A DNA stretch of 64,000 bases, from positions 4,862,082-4,926,081 of the forward strand of contig BCIA01000004.1 of assembly GCA_001599815.1 (NCBI GenBank). Direction: 5' to 3'. Positions 55,390 through 64,000 of this stretch are shown piece by piece. Under the pieces are notes generated by a model that saw only the letters and a program-made list of their open reading frames with translations, did no database searches and was not told the origin of the DNA. This DNA is from Furcasterigmium furcatum (taxonomy: Eukaryota; Ascomycota; Sordariomycetes; Glomerellales; Plectosphaerellaceae). Position 1 is the stretch's first letter, and every line of letters starts with the position of its first letter. The translations under genes and the position numbers were made by a program.

Positions 55390-55955
55390 GCGCGGCGACA
55401 TACGGATGGACACGCCGAACATACACTTGGGAAGCAGAGCGCAAGGGTTTTTCATGAGTCAATATCACGGAGTCAGACATGGGTCGAGGCAGGCTTGAAT
55501 CATAGAGTTCTTGGGACATGTCCGTCGTCGACATGGATACAGATATACCACCAGACATCATACCACTGCTTATTTCTAGCATCCGGCGCCGCTTGCTCCA
55601 GACAGACTGGGCGCCCGGCATAGACATGAAGACACATACATACTACACAACCCACTGAGAAGAGCGCAATGGTGTAGAGAAGAGCCCTCATTGGTTTCGC
55701 AGTCCTGAAGTCTGGCGGGGTTGACGCCGAGGCACCCTGGGAGGCTGAGTTTTTCCATTTTCAGCTGGCTGTCCGGCAGGCTTTGGGACGGAAGACCCAT
55801 GTCGCCCTGGCCCTTCGAGGAGCATGATTGTTTCTGAGAGTTCACCACATATCAGTGCCCTCTCCGGGCCTTGGGAGATTCTGAGGTGACCACCAATCCT
55901 CAAGTTCTCTTACTCACGCTTGTTGTAGACTCACTCCAGCAGTACCACCCACGCC
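55390..55955. other. Intergenic region
   Basis: 566 bp. No gene supported. Confidence 0.45.
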
Positions 55956-57920
55956 ATGTACACCCATAAGCCTCTCGACCGCGACAAATCCGAGATCAGA
56001 CTCGTCCGGTTCGCACCCGCCGCGGACGAAGGAGAAAGCTTAGCGCAGTTCTCCCTAGAACTTCGCCACGATTCACTCGACAATGAGGCCATCGACTATG
56101 TGGCGGTCTCGTACGTCTGGGGAGACCCCAGCAACCCGTCACAGGCCGTAATCAACGGCACCCCATTCGAGATCAGCCGCAATCTGCACGCGGCCCTGGA
56201 AGCGCTCAGCAAGACAGAGTCAGTGAGGGTCTCGTGGTTCTGGATCGACGCGATATGCATCAACCAGTCGGACGCCCTCGAGAAGACCTGGCAGGTCGCG
56301 CAGATGGGAGACATATACCCCCGGGCCAGTCTCGTCTGCGCATGGCTTGGGCCCGGCTCGGAATATACAGACCGCGCCCTCGCCTTCATCGAGAGGCTCG
56401 GCTCTCGCGCCGTCGCCGCCCGCTTCCACCAGCTCACGGAAATGCCCGCGGACATGCTGGCCTACCTGGCGGCGCGCCCCGCCGGCGAGCCGCTGGACGA
56501 GAGCGAGACGTACGAGGGTGACTCGGAGCTCTCTCGGTTCATGTACGACTTCCTCAACGAGCGCGACCTGTACGGGGGCGACCTGTGCGTCGGTATCCAG
56601 CAGCTGATGCGGAATGAGTACTGGTGCAGGATCTGGATCGTGCAGGAGATCTCCCGCGCGAAGAGGGGGCTGCTCATCTGCGGCGACTGGAGCGCCTCCC
56701 TGGACGCTTTCCAGTCCATCTGGTGCGCTGCAGGCCTTTGCATCTCCCTCTCTAGCCCGGTCTCGAGGAAGTACCCCGGATTCATGCGAGTCGGGGGCTC
56801 AAGGGCCACATGGTGGGTAAGGCTCCCCATCCTTACGCGCCACCACCTGCATCTGCATATCAGCAACTCCGTGACACTCCACGGGCTCCTGTTCCAGGGA
56901 AGTGCTGTCATCCATGAGGACTATTATCTCGCAACCGACCCCAGGGATATCCTCTTTGCGCTCCTCGGTATCGTCTCCGAGAGTGAGAGGCTCGGGCTTG
57001 AAGTCGATTACACCAAGACGACCACGGAGGTATTCACCAGCCTGACCCGGGCGCTGATAAACAAGGCCGATGAGTTACCGCGGGTTTTCCATCTGGACTG
57101 CGCCGTTCCTCGCATCCAGGGACTCGAGGACCTGCCCTCGTGGGTGCCGGACTGGTCCGCGATAGGGAAGTGCGGGGTGGAATATAGCATCAATAATTGG
57201 AAATGCTTTGATGCCACCAAAGGCACGAAAGCTGTCCGGAACGACGGCGAAGCCTTCGAGGTTCTCAGGCGGACTGGGTGTTACGTCGACACCGTCACCG
57301 AGGTGATGCAGAAGCCGTCGACCTCTGGGACAGGGGATGACACCCAAGTCATCCGTGAAGCAGTTTTCGCGTTCACGGGCACAGGGCCCGAGGCCAGCCC
57401 AGACGAGGATCATGTATGGCGGACTGTGATCGGTCCATCATTGTTTTATAGCGAGGTGCTCGAGAGGTTCGATGATCCCACCGAGATGAGGCAGTTGATA
57501 CGAAGCATGATGAGACAGGAGCCGTTGGAGGTCGACAAGCTCAGCTCAGAGGTGATCAAGTTCATCCAGTTCAACGGTGGCATCCTCCCCGACTTCTCTA
57601 GCCCCCCCGAAAGCATGTCTGATCCGGTCAATGACTGGGCGGACAGCTGGGCAAGTGGCCAATTTCAGGTCGTTTTCCGAGCTCGGAGGCTGTTCAAGAC
57701 AGCAAAGGGTATGCTTGGTCTCGCGCACGAGGCCATCCGGCCCGGCGATCAGGTCACGCTCCAATGGGGGGTCAAGTCGCCGATTGTTCTGCGGCGTCTG
57801 CCGGGGACGTCAGACGGAGGGGAGCGCTTCCGGTTCCTGGGAGATGCGTATGTGGACGGGATCATGTTTGGCGAGTTCCTGGGGACTGACCCGGAGGAGC
57901 GGGTGTTCGATATTGTATGA
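55956..57920 (+). CDS. HET-domain (heterokaryon incompatibility) protein
   Basis: Single exon, 654 residues. The HET domain (about 45-205) shows the three classical blocks: VAVSYVWGDP, FWIDAICINQ with the following QMGDIYPRAS, and RIWIVQEISRAK. The remainder has the usual TDPRDILFALLGI and ALEDLPSWVPDWS-like segments (here GLEDLPSWVPDWS) of fungal HET proteins. No NACHT or WD repeats follow. Family knowledge: overexpression or non-self recognition through such domains triggers programmed cell death during hyphal fusion; only some HET genes are true incompatibility loci. The frame is intact, so it is probably functional. Confidence 0.94.
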   Translation: MYTHKPLDRDKSEIRLVRFAPAADEGESLAQFSLELRHDSLDNEAIDYVAVSYVWGDPSNPSQAVINGTPFEISRNLHAALEALSKTESVRVSWFWIDAICINQSDALEKTWQVAQMGDIYPRASLVCAWLGPGSEYTDRALAFIERLGSRAVAARFHQLTEMPADMLAYLAARPAGEPLDESETYEGDSELSRFMYDFLNERDLYGGDLCVGIQQLMRNEYWCRIWIVQEISRAKRGLLICGDWSASLDAFQSIWCAAGLCISLSSPVSRKYPGFMRVGGSRATWWVRLPILTRHHLHLHISNSVTLHGLLFQGSAVIHEDYYLATDPRDILFALLGIVSESERLGLEVDYTKTTTEVFTSLTRALINKADELPRVFHLDCAVPRIQGLEDLPSWVPDWSAIGKCGVEYSINNWKCFDATKGTKAVRNDGEAFEVLRRTGCYVDTVTEVMQKPSTSGTGDDTQVIREAVFAFTGTGPEASPDEDHVWRTVIGPSLFYSEVLERFDDPTEMRQLIRSMMRQEPLEVDKLSSEVIKFIQFNGGILPDFSSPPESMSDPVNDWADSWASGQFQVVFRARRLFKTAKGMLGLAHEAIRPGDQVTLQWGVKSPIVLRRLPGTSDGGERFRFLGDAYVDGIMFGEFLGTDPEERVFDIV

Positions 57921-58715
57921 ATGGAAAGGGGGGGGGCAACAAGCTTCGATCGACGCTGCCAGACACAGCCGTCGGGGGAGACTAGCAGCAGTAGCACCCA
58001 GGCCGTCGGGCGATTAATTGCTATAGAGATGGATGCTGGGCTGTACTTACCACACTAAGGCGGCGGAGACCGTCACCTGACTTGACAGGGACAGCGCTAA
58101 TGCAGCCCGCTCGCTCTCGTCATCGGGTGCTGGCTGTCGTCTTCTTTCCACCTCTCATCCCCCATTCTTCGTTGTCAAGACCTAGGACGAACATCAACAA
58201 CCAAAACCTCGAACATCCATCCAGCACACAGGCACGACACGATACGGTCTCTGTGCGGAGCTATTACATCACCCGTCTTACCTCAGGATGGCCCCCAAAT
58301 CTCCCCTACAGAACAGGCTACTCTAGCAGCCAGCAACGACGTCAGTCACCATCGTGAAGACTCGGGGAAACCCTGCAGCGCCGTATCAACACAGCCGCCA
58401 CGCCCCTCCGCCCTTGGCGTGCTGCTTCGCCCTGCTCGGCAGCGCTTTCACCGCATTTCATAGGGCAATCTGGACATGGTAGGCCTCACGACCTCTCTTG
58501 GCCTGCGCCTTATCTCCTGCACATTTTCCTTGCTCTGCGATTCCGCCAACCCGGACGTCACCCTCCGCTCCGGTCTGCCTGCTCGTCTGCCCGGGTTCGC
58601 TCCCATGTCGCCCGCTCGCGGGTGCTGGTCGCTTGAATAAATCCCGGGCTGGATCCCGCCACATGCAAGTCGGGCGGCCCAGACACATTCTCTCGGCGAC
58701 TCTTGGTTCTGCGAC
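57921..58715. other. Intergenic region
   Basis: 795 bp; C-rich leader-like sequence from about 58130 to the next ATG. A short G run at 57929-57935. No gene supported. Confidence 0.45.
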
Positions 58716-59621
58716 ATGATGGGCAGCACCTGGGCCTCAGAAGACCTCCCCCCGGCGTACGAGCTGCACCGCGCGGACTCGGTGGTCATTCCCGCCTCCT
58801 CGGTCTCGTCTCGCGAGCCGCTGGCCCCTGCCGATCCCAATCGGCCGTTGGATCCGGCGCTCAAGCCCCCGGGCCCGGACGAGGCGCAGTCTCCTCCCGA
58901 ATATGCCATCCGCGACCCCGACGTCCGGTGCTTCACTCTACAGGCGCCTTTCATCTCCGCGGCACCGCTGCCTTCCGGGTCCACGGCATCATGCCTCTGC
59001 ACACCTCGCTTCCAGCTCTCGCAGCTGCGGTCGAGCCTCGGCAAGCCCTACAAGCTGAGCATGCGCCGCCTGACAACCACGGAGAGCCGGCGAGCGTCCC
59101 TCGCGCTCTCGTCCTCGTCCGGCTCCACAGAAACGAGCAGGGCCCTGCAGCAGCGCATCGACTTCGACGATGACCTCACCGTGTACGAGGTCTCCAACAC
59201 AAATGCCCTCCACCGCTTCTCGAACTCGGCCAACGTCCAGATCCGCGGCTGCAAGGCGCGCACGCTGCGGGGACACATCGAGTTGGCGGACCTTTCTAAG
59301 CGAACCGGCGCATGCCGCTTCGTCCACCTCACGCGGAAGCGCGAGGCCGCGCCCGAGGCCGCGCAGGCCAAGATGCGCAAGTACGGATACAGGCCGGAGG
59401 ACGAGTGGAACAAGAAACTGCTCTTCGACGTCGGGGCGGAGAGTGCCAAGACGAAGACGCGGCAGTGGAAGGATGACAACGGGAACGTCGTCGCCGTGGA
59501 ATGCGGCGGCGACATGGAATTCGTCGCCGACATCGACCAGCGCCAGAAGGAGGCGTTGCTGGCGTGCTGGTGCTCTCGGCTCTGGAGCCTGAACCAGATA
59601 GAGTGGCTGGCCGATGGTTGA
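58716..59621 (+). CDS. Uncharacterised fungal protein, 301 residues
   Basis: Single exon from ATG 58716 (an in-frame ATG follows at once). The first 60 residues are Pro-rich and contain PPAYEL and SPPEYA, which are PPxY-like motifs that could recruit a Nedd4/Rsp5 ubiquitin ligase (inference). The rest is mixed alpha/beta: LYTFQ-like strands around RCFTLQAPFISAAP, a basic Ser-rich loop, RFSNSANVQIRG, and a C-terminal segment rich in Trp and charged residues (KKLLFDVGAESAK, RQKEALLACWCSRLW). I do not recognise a named domain, but the composition and length look like a genuine fungal protein, possibly a tubby-like/LURP-type fold by its strand pattern (weak). Confidence 0.75.
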   Translation: MMGSTWASEDLPPAYELHRADSVVIPASSVSSREPLAPADPNRPLDPALKPPGPDEAQSPPEYAIRDPDVRCFTLQAPFISAAPLPSGSTASCLCTPRFQLSQLRSSLGKPYKLSMRRLTTTESRRASLALSSSSGSTETSRALQQRIDFDDDLTVYEVSNTNALHRFSNSANVQIRGCKARTLRGHIELADLSKRTGACRFVHLTRKREAAPEAAQAKMRKYGYRPEDEWNKKLLFDVGAESAKTKTRQWKDDNGNVVAVECGGDMEFVADIDQRQKEALLACWCSRLWSLNQIEWLADG

Positions 59622-59635
59622 GACACGCGTCTTGG

Positions 59636-59679
59636 AATGTCTAGCCAAGCAACCCAAGGACTCGGGATGTCTAGCCAAG
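59636..59679. repeat. Short direct repeat pair
   Basis: The 13-mer atgtctagccaag occurs twice (within 59636-59649 and at 59667-59679) just after the stop codon of the preceding gene. Its function is unknown. Confidence 0.6.
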
Positions 59680-59798
59680 GATGATTTGGAATATTGGCAT
59701 TGGCATTGGTATCAATACGAAAAACATTGGATATCATGGTACAGCGTGGCCTCGCGCCTCAGGATGCTGCCTCTTCTTCGGTCTCCCATCTGCTTCAC

Positions 59799-60724
59799 TC
59801 AGAGCGCCTTGTCCGTGGTGCCGTGGCGCCCGAACTCCTTGTTCGCAAACTCGCGCTCACCGCCAGCGATTGTGGCTCTGCCCTTTTCCCGGCCCTTCTC
59901 ATCGTGCATGAGGTTGCCCATCGCTTCGTTGAAATGACCGCGGGCGGACTCGCCGATGCCCTGGGGATGGATTGTCAGTCTGCCATGCATCGAGGTGAGG
60001 TCAAGGAGGAGCTTACATGTACCTGGGCAACTCGGCCCTTGACATTCTCGAACACGCCGCCCTTCTTGCCGTTCTGGGTCTGGGGGGCGTGGTAGGTGTT
60101 CTCGCCGACGGCTGCTGTCGTCGCGCCAGCAGGGACTCCCGTAGCGGCGCCGGGAGCGCCAGTAGGTCTGACGTTGTCGCGGTCTGAATCAACCGTAGGG
60201 TCCATGGCGTTTCCGACTCTGGTTTGGTGAGGTCCATGAGTGCCCTCGGGGTCATTGTAGCCAGTCGTGACGTTCCTGTTAGCGCCGAGAGCGCCGGTAT
60301 TCCGCACATTATCCCGATCGGAGTCGACTCGGGGATCCATGGCGTTGCCGACCCTGGATTGGTGAGGCCCGTGAGTGCCCTCGGGATCATTGTAACCGGT
60401 CGTGACGTTCCTGTCGCCGCCGAGAGCGCCAGTGTTCCTTACATTGTCCCGGTCAGAGTCGACTCGGGGATCTATGGCGTTGCCAACCCGAGATTGGTGA
60501 GGCCCGTGAGTGCCCTCGGGATCATTGTAGCCGGTCGTGACATTCCTGTCGCCGCCGAGAACACCGGTGTTCCTCACGTTGTCCCGGTCGGAGTCCACTC
60601 TCGGGTCGAGGGTGTTGCCAACCCTGGATTGGTGAGGACCATGGGTGCCCTGCGGATCGTTATAGCCGGTTGGCACGTTCCTGTTGGCGCCGGGAGCGTT
60701 CATGTTGTTGTAGTTGGATTCCAT
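59799..60724 (-). CDS. Hydrophilic stress-type protein with four 45-residue repeats
   Basis: Two exons, 60724-60017 and 59960-59799, giving 289 residues. The 56-bp intron (GTAAGC...CCCCAG) is phase 0 and joins VAQVH to GIGESARGHFNEAMG, a CsbD-like/glycine-helix tail common in fungal stress proteins. Residues 16-195 are four tandem 45-residue units, each with TGYNDPEGTHGPHQ, a DPRVDSDRDNVR core and a Gly/Ala-rich end. The protein is very hydrophilic, free of Cys and Trp in the repeats, and has no signal peptide. By composition it resembles hydrophilin/LEA-like or conidiation-associated proteins, expected to be abundant in dormant or desiccated cells. This is a likely role, not a proven one. 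Confidence 0.9.
60140..60679 (-). repeat. Four tandem 135-bp coding repeats
   Basis: The four 45-codon units of the stress-type protein are contiguous and in frame. Units 2 and 3 are nearly identical at protein level; units 1 and 4 carry more changes, the pattern expected if the inner units were duplicated or homogenised most recently. Confidence 0.9.
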
Positions 60725-61207
60725 TTTGATATGTTGTGGTGACTTGATGGTGTTGTCGAATGGGCAATTTATCGGGGTCTGTCGAACAATTTATTCAACT
60801 TTCCCATTGAGGGTTCCCCAATGACGATAGACATGGCCTAGTGTGAGGTCATCGTAGTCGTCAGCTATCATGCTCTTGGGATCTTGGTGGTGCTCGTGGA
60901 GTACAATGACAGCATGATGAGCTACTCCGGAGTGACGTCACACGCCACGGCCCGCCGGACTCGCCCGGTCCCGGCTCCGACTGGACCGCCGCCGTTGAGG
61001 GTTACCGGTATTATTGAGACGCCATTTTGCATTTCCGGTATTGATTTTCGGTGTTATCTGACGCTCTCTATGTAGATTCTTGTTCCTTTATCTGTGACAT
61101 TTTCCGGATGAACCTGGCCATGATGATGCTCGGCGCCCCCTTCCTTCACACCGAGATATCTTCTCTTCAGCCGGCAGGAGTTCGACTGGCAGGAAAACTT
61201 CTGACGG
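60725..61207. other. Intergenic region
   Basis: 483 bp holding the stress-protein promoter (minus direction) and the 3' flank of the GT2 gene. No further gene supported. Confidence 0.45.
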
Positions 61208-62661
61208 CTAAAAACCCCTGTCTACCTTTTCTTCGTCAACCGGAGACATCGCCTCAAGCATCGCCTTGCCTGCTCCAAGGCTACTTTCTCCGTTCTTGTG
61301 GACCCAACTCTCGCTGGCCAGGGTGCAGAGAACGTAAAGCTCCAACACGAACCAGCCGAATGTGTCCATGAAGAACAGCGCCCATACATGGCGTCCGAGC
61401 CAGGGAAACTTGTTTGAAAAGCGCTGGTAAGCCTTGTCGTACAGGTAAAGGTGCCAAAGACCAGCGAGTATTCTAGATATCGTCAGTCATTGTCGCACCA
61501 CGATGAGGTCGGATCGGACTTGATTCTCTGAGCTTACCCAATAAGAGGCGCTGTTTGGAGTGTCCATATCCAAACGAATAAGTGAAGAGGGGAAAGTATC
61601 GGCCGGAGCATGCGCTCGACCATCTTGCGCGCCATGTAGGGGTGCCTACGGCGCAGAGCGAAGAAGCCAGGTCGTTCGGTGCACATTGAAAGGTGGTTGA
61701 TGTACGTGGATCGCATCCACCGGGCCATCTGCCACACGAAGCTCTTGTCGATCTTGGGGGATGTGTAGACGAGACCCTCGGGTGCGCACTGGAACGCGAG
61801 CTTGTGGTCTCTTTCCATCAGGAGCCGGGCCATCCACGTGTCGCCCCCAGCTTTGACGGCCGTCCCCCGGAAAGTCTGCGTCCTGTAATCTTCGATAAAG
61901 TCTTTTTGCTGCACGACTTCGGCGCGAAGCACCTGGGAGCAGCCGATGAGGCACCAGACTGCTCCATCGGCGCCGAAACGAGTCTGAGCCAGGCCGTTGA
62001 AGTTGTCCAGTCCGCGAGTGGACAGAGCTTCCCAGAGCGTGCCAACATTGGGATCACGCCTTTCTTCTGGGAAGTCGGCACTGTCAAATGTCAGTTACTG
62101 GTTCCTCTTGTGGGAGGTGTTTACTTACGTGTGTGTGCCGGTGACGCCGGCAATGGCTGTCTCCTCGAGAGGAGCGAGGCGCCACTTGAGTACGTCGGGC
62201 CCGACACAGAAGGTATCATCATCCACCATGGCCAGCACCTTGCCTGTAGCTGCTCTGATACCACAGATCTGCTGGGTGCGGTGGTTGGCCTCATCAACTG
62301 TCAGGATCCTGATCTTGTGCTGATCCCGAGCGACCTTGGCGACGTGATCCTCGACAGCAGGCACATCTCGGGGAACCGTGACGATGATGATCTCTTTCGG
62401 CTTGTTACCAAGCCACGAGTTCAGACATCGTGCAAAGTCCGGGTCTGGGTGGACAGTGGCCAGGACTATGCTGACATCCTCGGTCGAGAATGTCGGGGTG
62501 TCCCGGGGTATGATTGCCCGGACACGGGAGCTGTGGCGAGCAGCACGCCTGCGCTCAGATAGCTCCCAAAGGCTGAATAGTAACAGATCAGTACTGGTTC
62601 TTGAGGTATTCGAGATTTGGAGACGAGCTTACCCGAAGCCGAGCAATAAGTATGCAGCCAT
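61208..62661 (-). CDS. Membrane-bound family 2 glycosyltransferase (processive, hyaluronan/cellulose-synthase-like)
   Basis: Four exons on the minus strand: 62661-62633, 62572-62129, 62080-61538, 61472-61208, giving 426 residues; each junction restores frame and family motifs. A short hydrophobic N-terminus (MAAYLLLGFGLWEL) precedes the GT-A core: VSIVLATVHPD, the DxD motif in AMVDDDTF (Asp127-129), GAVWCLIGCS, the acceptor-site acid in GGDTWMARL, and WQMARWMRST, which matches the QxxRW signature of processive GT2 enzymes. At least two C-terminal membrane segments follow (LHLFVWIWTLQ... and WALFFMDTFGWFVLELYVL). Expected role: polymerise a UDP- or GDP-sugar and export the chain. The sugar cannot be read from sequence. 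Confidence 0.9.
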
Positions 62662-63814
62662 TGTGTAGCAAGCTGGTCTGCAAACACGCCAGGTCGTGAA
62701 AATGTCAAACTTGAGCGTGTAAAGGCCTAGCTAGGGAGCGAGAGAGCAAACCATAGCTGGCAGTCGATTTTGATGGCTGCAGTGAGCTGTCGTGGAAAGG
62801 AAACCTGGCGAAACAAGAAGACCTCTATAAACAGAAATCCGAGAGGAAAATGCTGGCAGTCCGCGCCCGCCTGTTCTGTGAATTCGATCTGGGTTTTCAG
62901 CCACAATGCTATTTTAGAGAGAGAATAAGTAAGAAAGTTCATATTCGCAAGACGTATCAGCGCCTCACAACGGAGTCACTCATCGTGGAACTCAACGTAA
63001 ATCCCCAACGGCCGCCACCACCACGTGGAGGGCGTCGAGCTTTGAAAAGCTCAAGGTGTTCCGTCTTGTGAAAACAATGCCAAATTGAAGCTCCAACTCA
63101 CTGCACAAGGCTGCATTATATCTGTTTCTCTAATATTCAGGTACAAGAGGGCCTAAGTGGGTTCCATTACGAATGAACCATAAGTGAGGAACATATGCTC
63201 TGTCAAGTGACTCAAGTTGCCTGCGTAAATGAAAAACGGAAGCTCAATCACTCATTGGTGACGTCCACATAGAATCCCTCACTTCATGGGCCGTGCTTGA
63301 GCTACTGGAAACTGACTTAGAGAGTCAATAGCGGATTTGACCGTTATAACTTGACTTCTATAGTAACTTGGGGGTTATGTCGACGAGAAACTAAGCTGTC
63401 GATGCTAGCGCCAATCCAGCGAGGCTTCCACTGAGATTTGGTTCATCCTGAACATCTCTCTCTGATTCTCTGGGGCCCTCCTTCACACCACTTTCTCTCG
63501 AGCCAAGTCTTGACGCTCTGTCAGCACCAGCCAAGCCGGCCACAGCTGCCACGGCTCGTCGCACAATGGGATGCATTTGGGGCTGTGCTATTGTTTGGGC
63601 GGCACGGACTGCATTGGCGAATCAGGGCCCCAGAAGCTGTCACTGCGCATGGGGAGTCCGGGGGAGCTCACCCCTGTTCATCGTTCGAGCTTCCCCTCTC
63701 GTCTCCCAACCTCGTGTCACCTCCAGGCAACAGCATTTCGGCGGTTGTCTTAAGCTGCCTGATCGGCCTGTCGCCTCAAGTTGTCCGTCCAAGTAACCCA
63801 ATTGACCCATCACG
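62662..63814. other. Intergenic region
   Basis: 1.15 kb, AT-richer between 62850 and 63420. No gene supported; short ORFs conflict. Confidence 0.4.
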
Positions 63815-64000
63815 ATGTATGCCGGCAAGCCGACCCAGATGCCAGGCCGCGAGCAGGCCATGCCCCATCGCCCGGCGCTCTGCGGGACCATGAAATACGC
63901 CCAGCATCCCTCCCTTCGCAGTGGATTGCGCCCAAGGGATCAGATGTTCCAGGTCCGGGAGCCCATCGCTGCCGAGGCTCCGGCTCCGGCTCAAGCATCC
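63815..64000 (+). CDS. Possible 5' end of a gene running off the right edge
   Basis: From ATG 63815 a 62-codon frame stays open to the window end (MYAGKPTQMPGREQ...). It is Pro/Ala/Arg-rich with no recognisable domain. Two minus-strand frames are also open here, so coding is uncertain. Confidence 0.3.
   Translation, partial: MYAGKPTQMPGREQAMPHRPALCGTMKYAQHPSLRSGLRPRDQMFQVREPIAAEAPAPAQAS

Overview
The window is nuclear DNA from a filamentous ascomycete (Pezizomycotina, most likely a Sordariomycete). The evidence is: GC-rich genes; short introns of about 46-86 bp with GTAAGT/GTGAGT donors, CTAAC/CTGAC branch sites and YAG acceptors; Zn2Cys6 regulators with fungal-specific middle regions; a HET-domain gene; fungal secreted hydrolases; and no operon structure. 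I rebuilt the exon structures by hand from splice signals, reading frame and protein-family continuity, so the gene ends given here often differ from simple ORFs. I resolved 26 protein-coding genes, two of them cut by the window edges. No convincing tRNA, rRNA, CRISPR array or intact transposon was seen.

Layout. 0-12 kb holds housekeeping/cell-biology genes: an SF1 helicase (cut at the left edge), an Mx/dynamin-like GTPase, and a very large DOCK-family Rho/Rac exchange factor. A 46-N gap flanked by poly-C tracts lies at 13.3 kb. 13.8-30 kb looks like a plant-polysaccharide utilisation island: a MAL-activator-like Zn2Cys6 regulator, divergent from an MFS sugar porter, then an intracellular GH43 enzyme, a PAP2/IPC-synthase-like membrane protein, a secreted GH5 glucanase, and a second intracellular GH43 enzyme. 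30-37 kb carries a secreted subtilisin, a small orphan and a secreted PHP-domain hydrolase. 39-44 kb carries a second Zn2Cys6 regulator, a carboxylesterase/thioesterase-like alpha/beta hydrolase and an SsuD-type flavin monooxygenase. 45-56 kb holds an Hsp70-like ATPase with an RGG tail, an odd GST, a metallocarboxypeptidase, a DWF1/DHCR24-like flavoprotein, a double-GFA-domain protein and a coactosin. 56-64 kb holds a HET protein, a conserved-looking orphan, a hydrophilic four-repeat stress-type protein, a GT2 membrane glycosyltransferase, and possibly the start of a gene running off the right edge.

How the genes may work together. In the carbohydrate island, secreted GH5 would shorten polymers outside, the sugar porter would import oligosaccharides, and the two leaderless GH43 enzymes would finish hydrolysis in the cytoplasm under the neighbouring regulator. 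A recurring CGGAATTAT/CGGAATAAT element in the regulator-transporter and transporter-GH43 promoters, including one near-palindrome, is the best candidate for that regulator's operator. This is an inference from motif recurrence and position. The most unusual single proteins are the Hsp70-RGG fusion and the secreted fungal PHP/CehA-type hydrolase.
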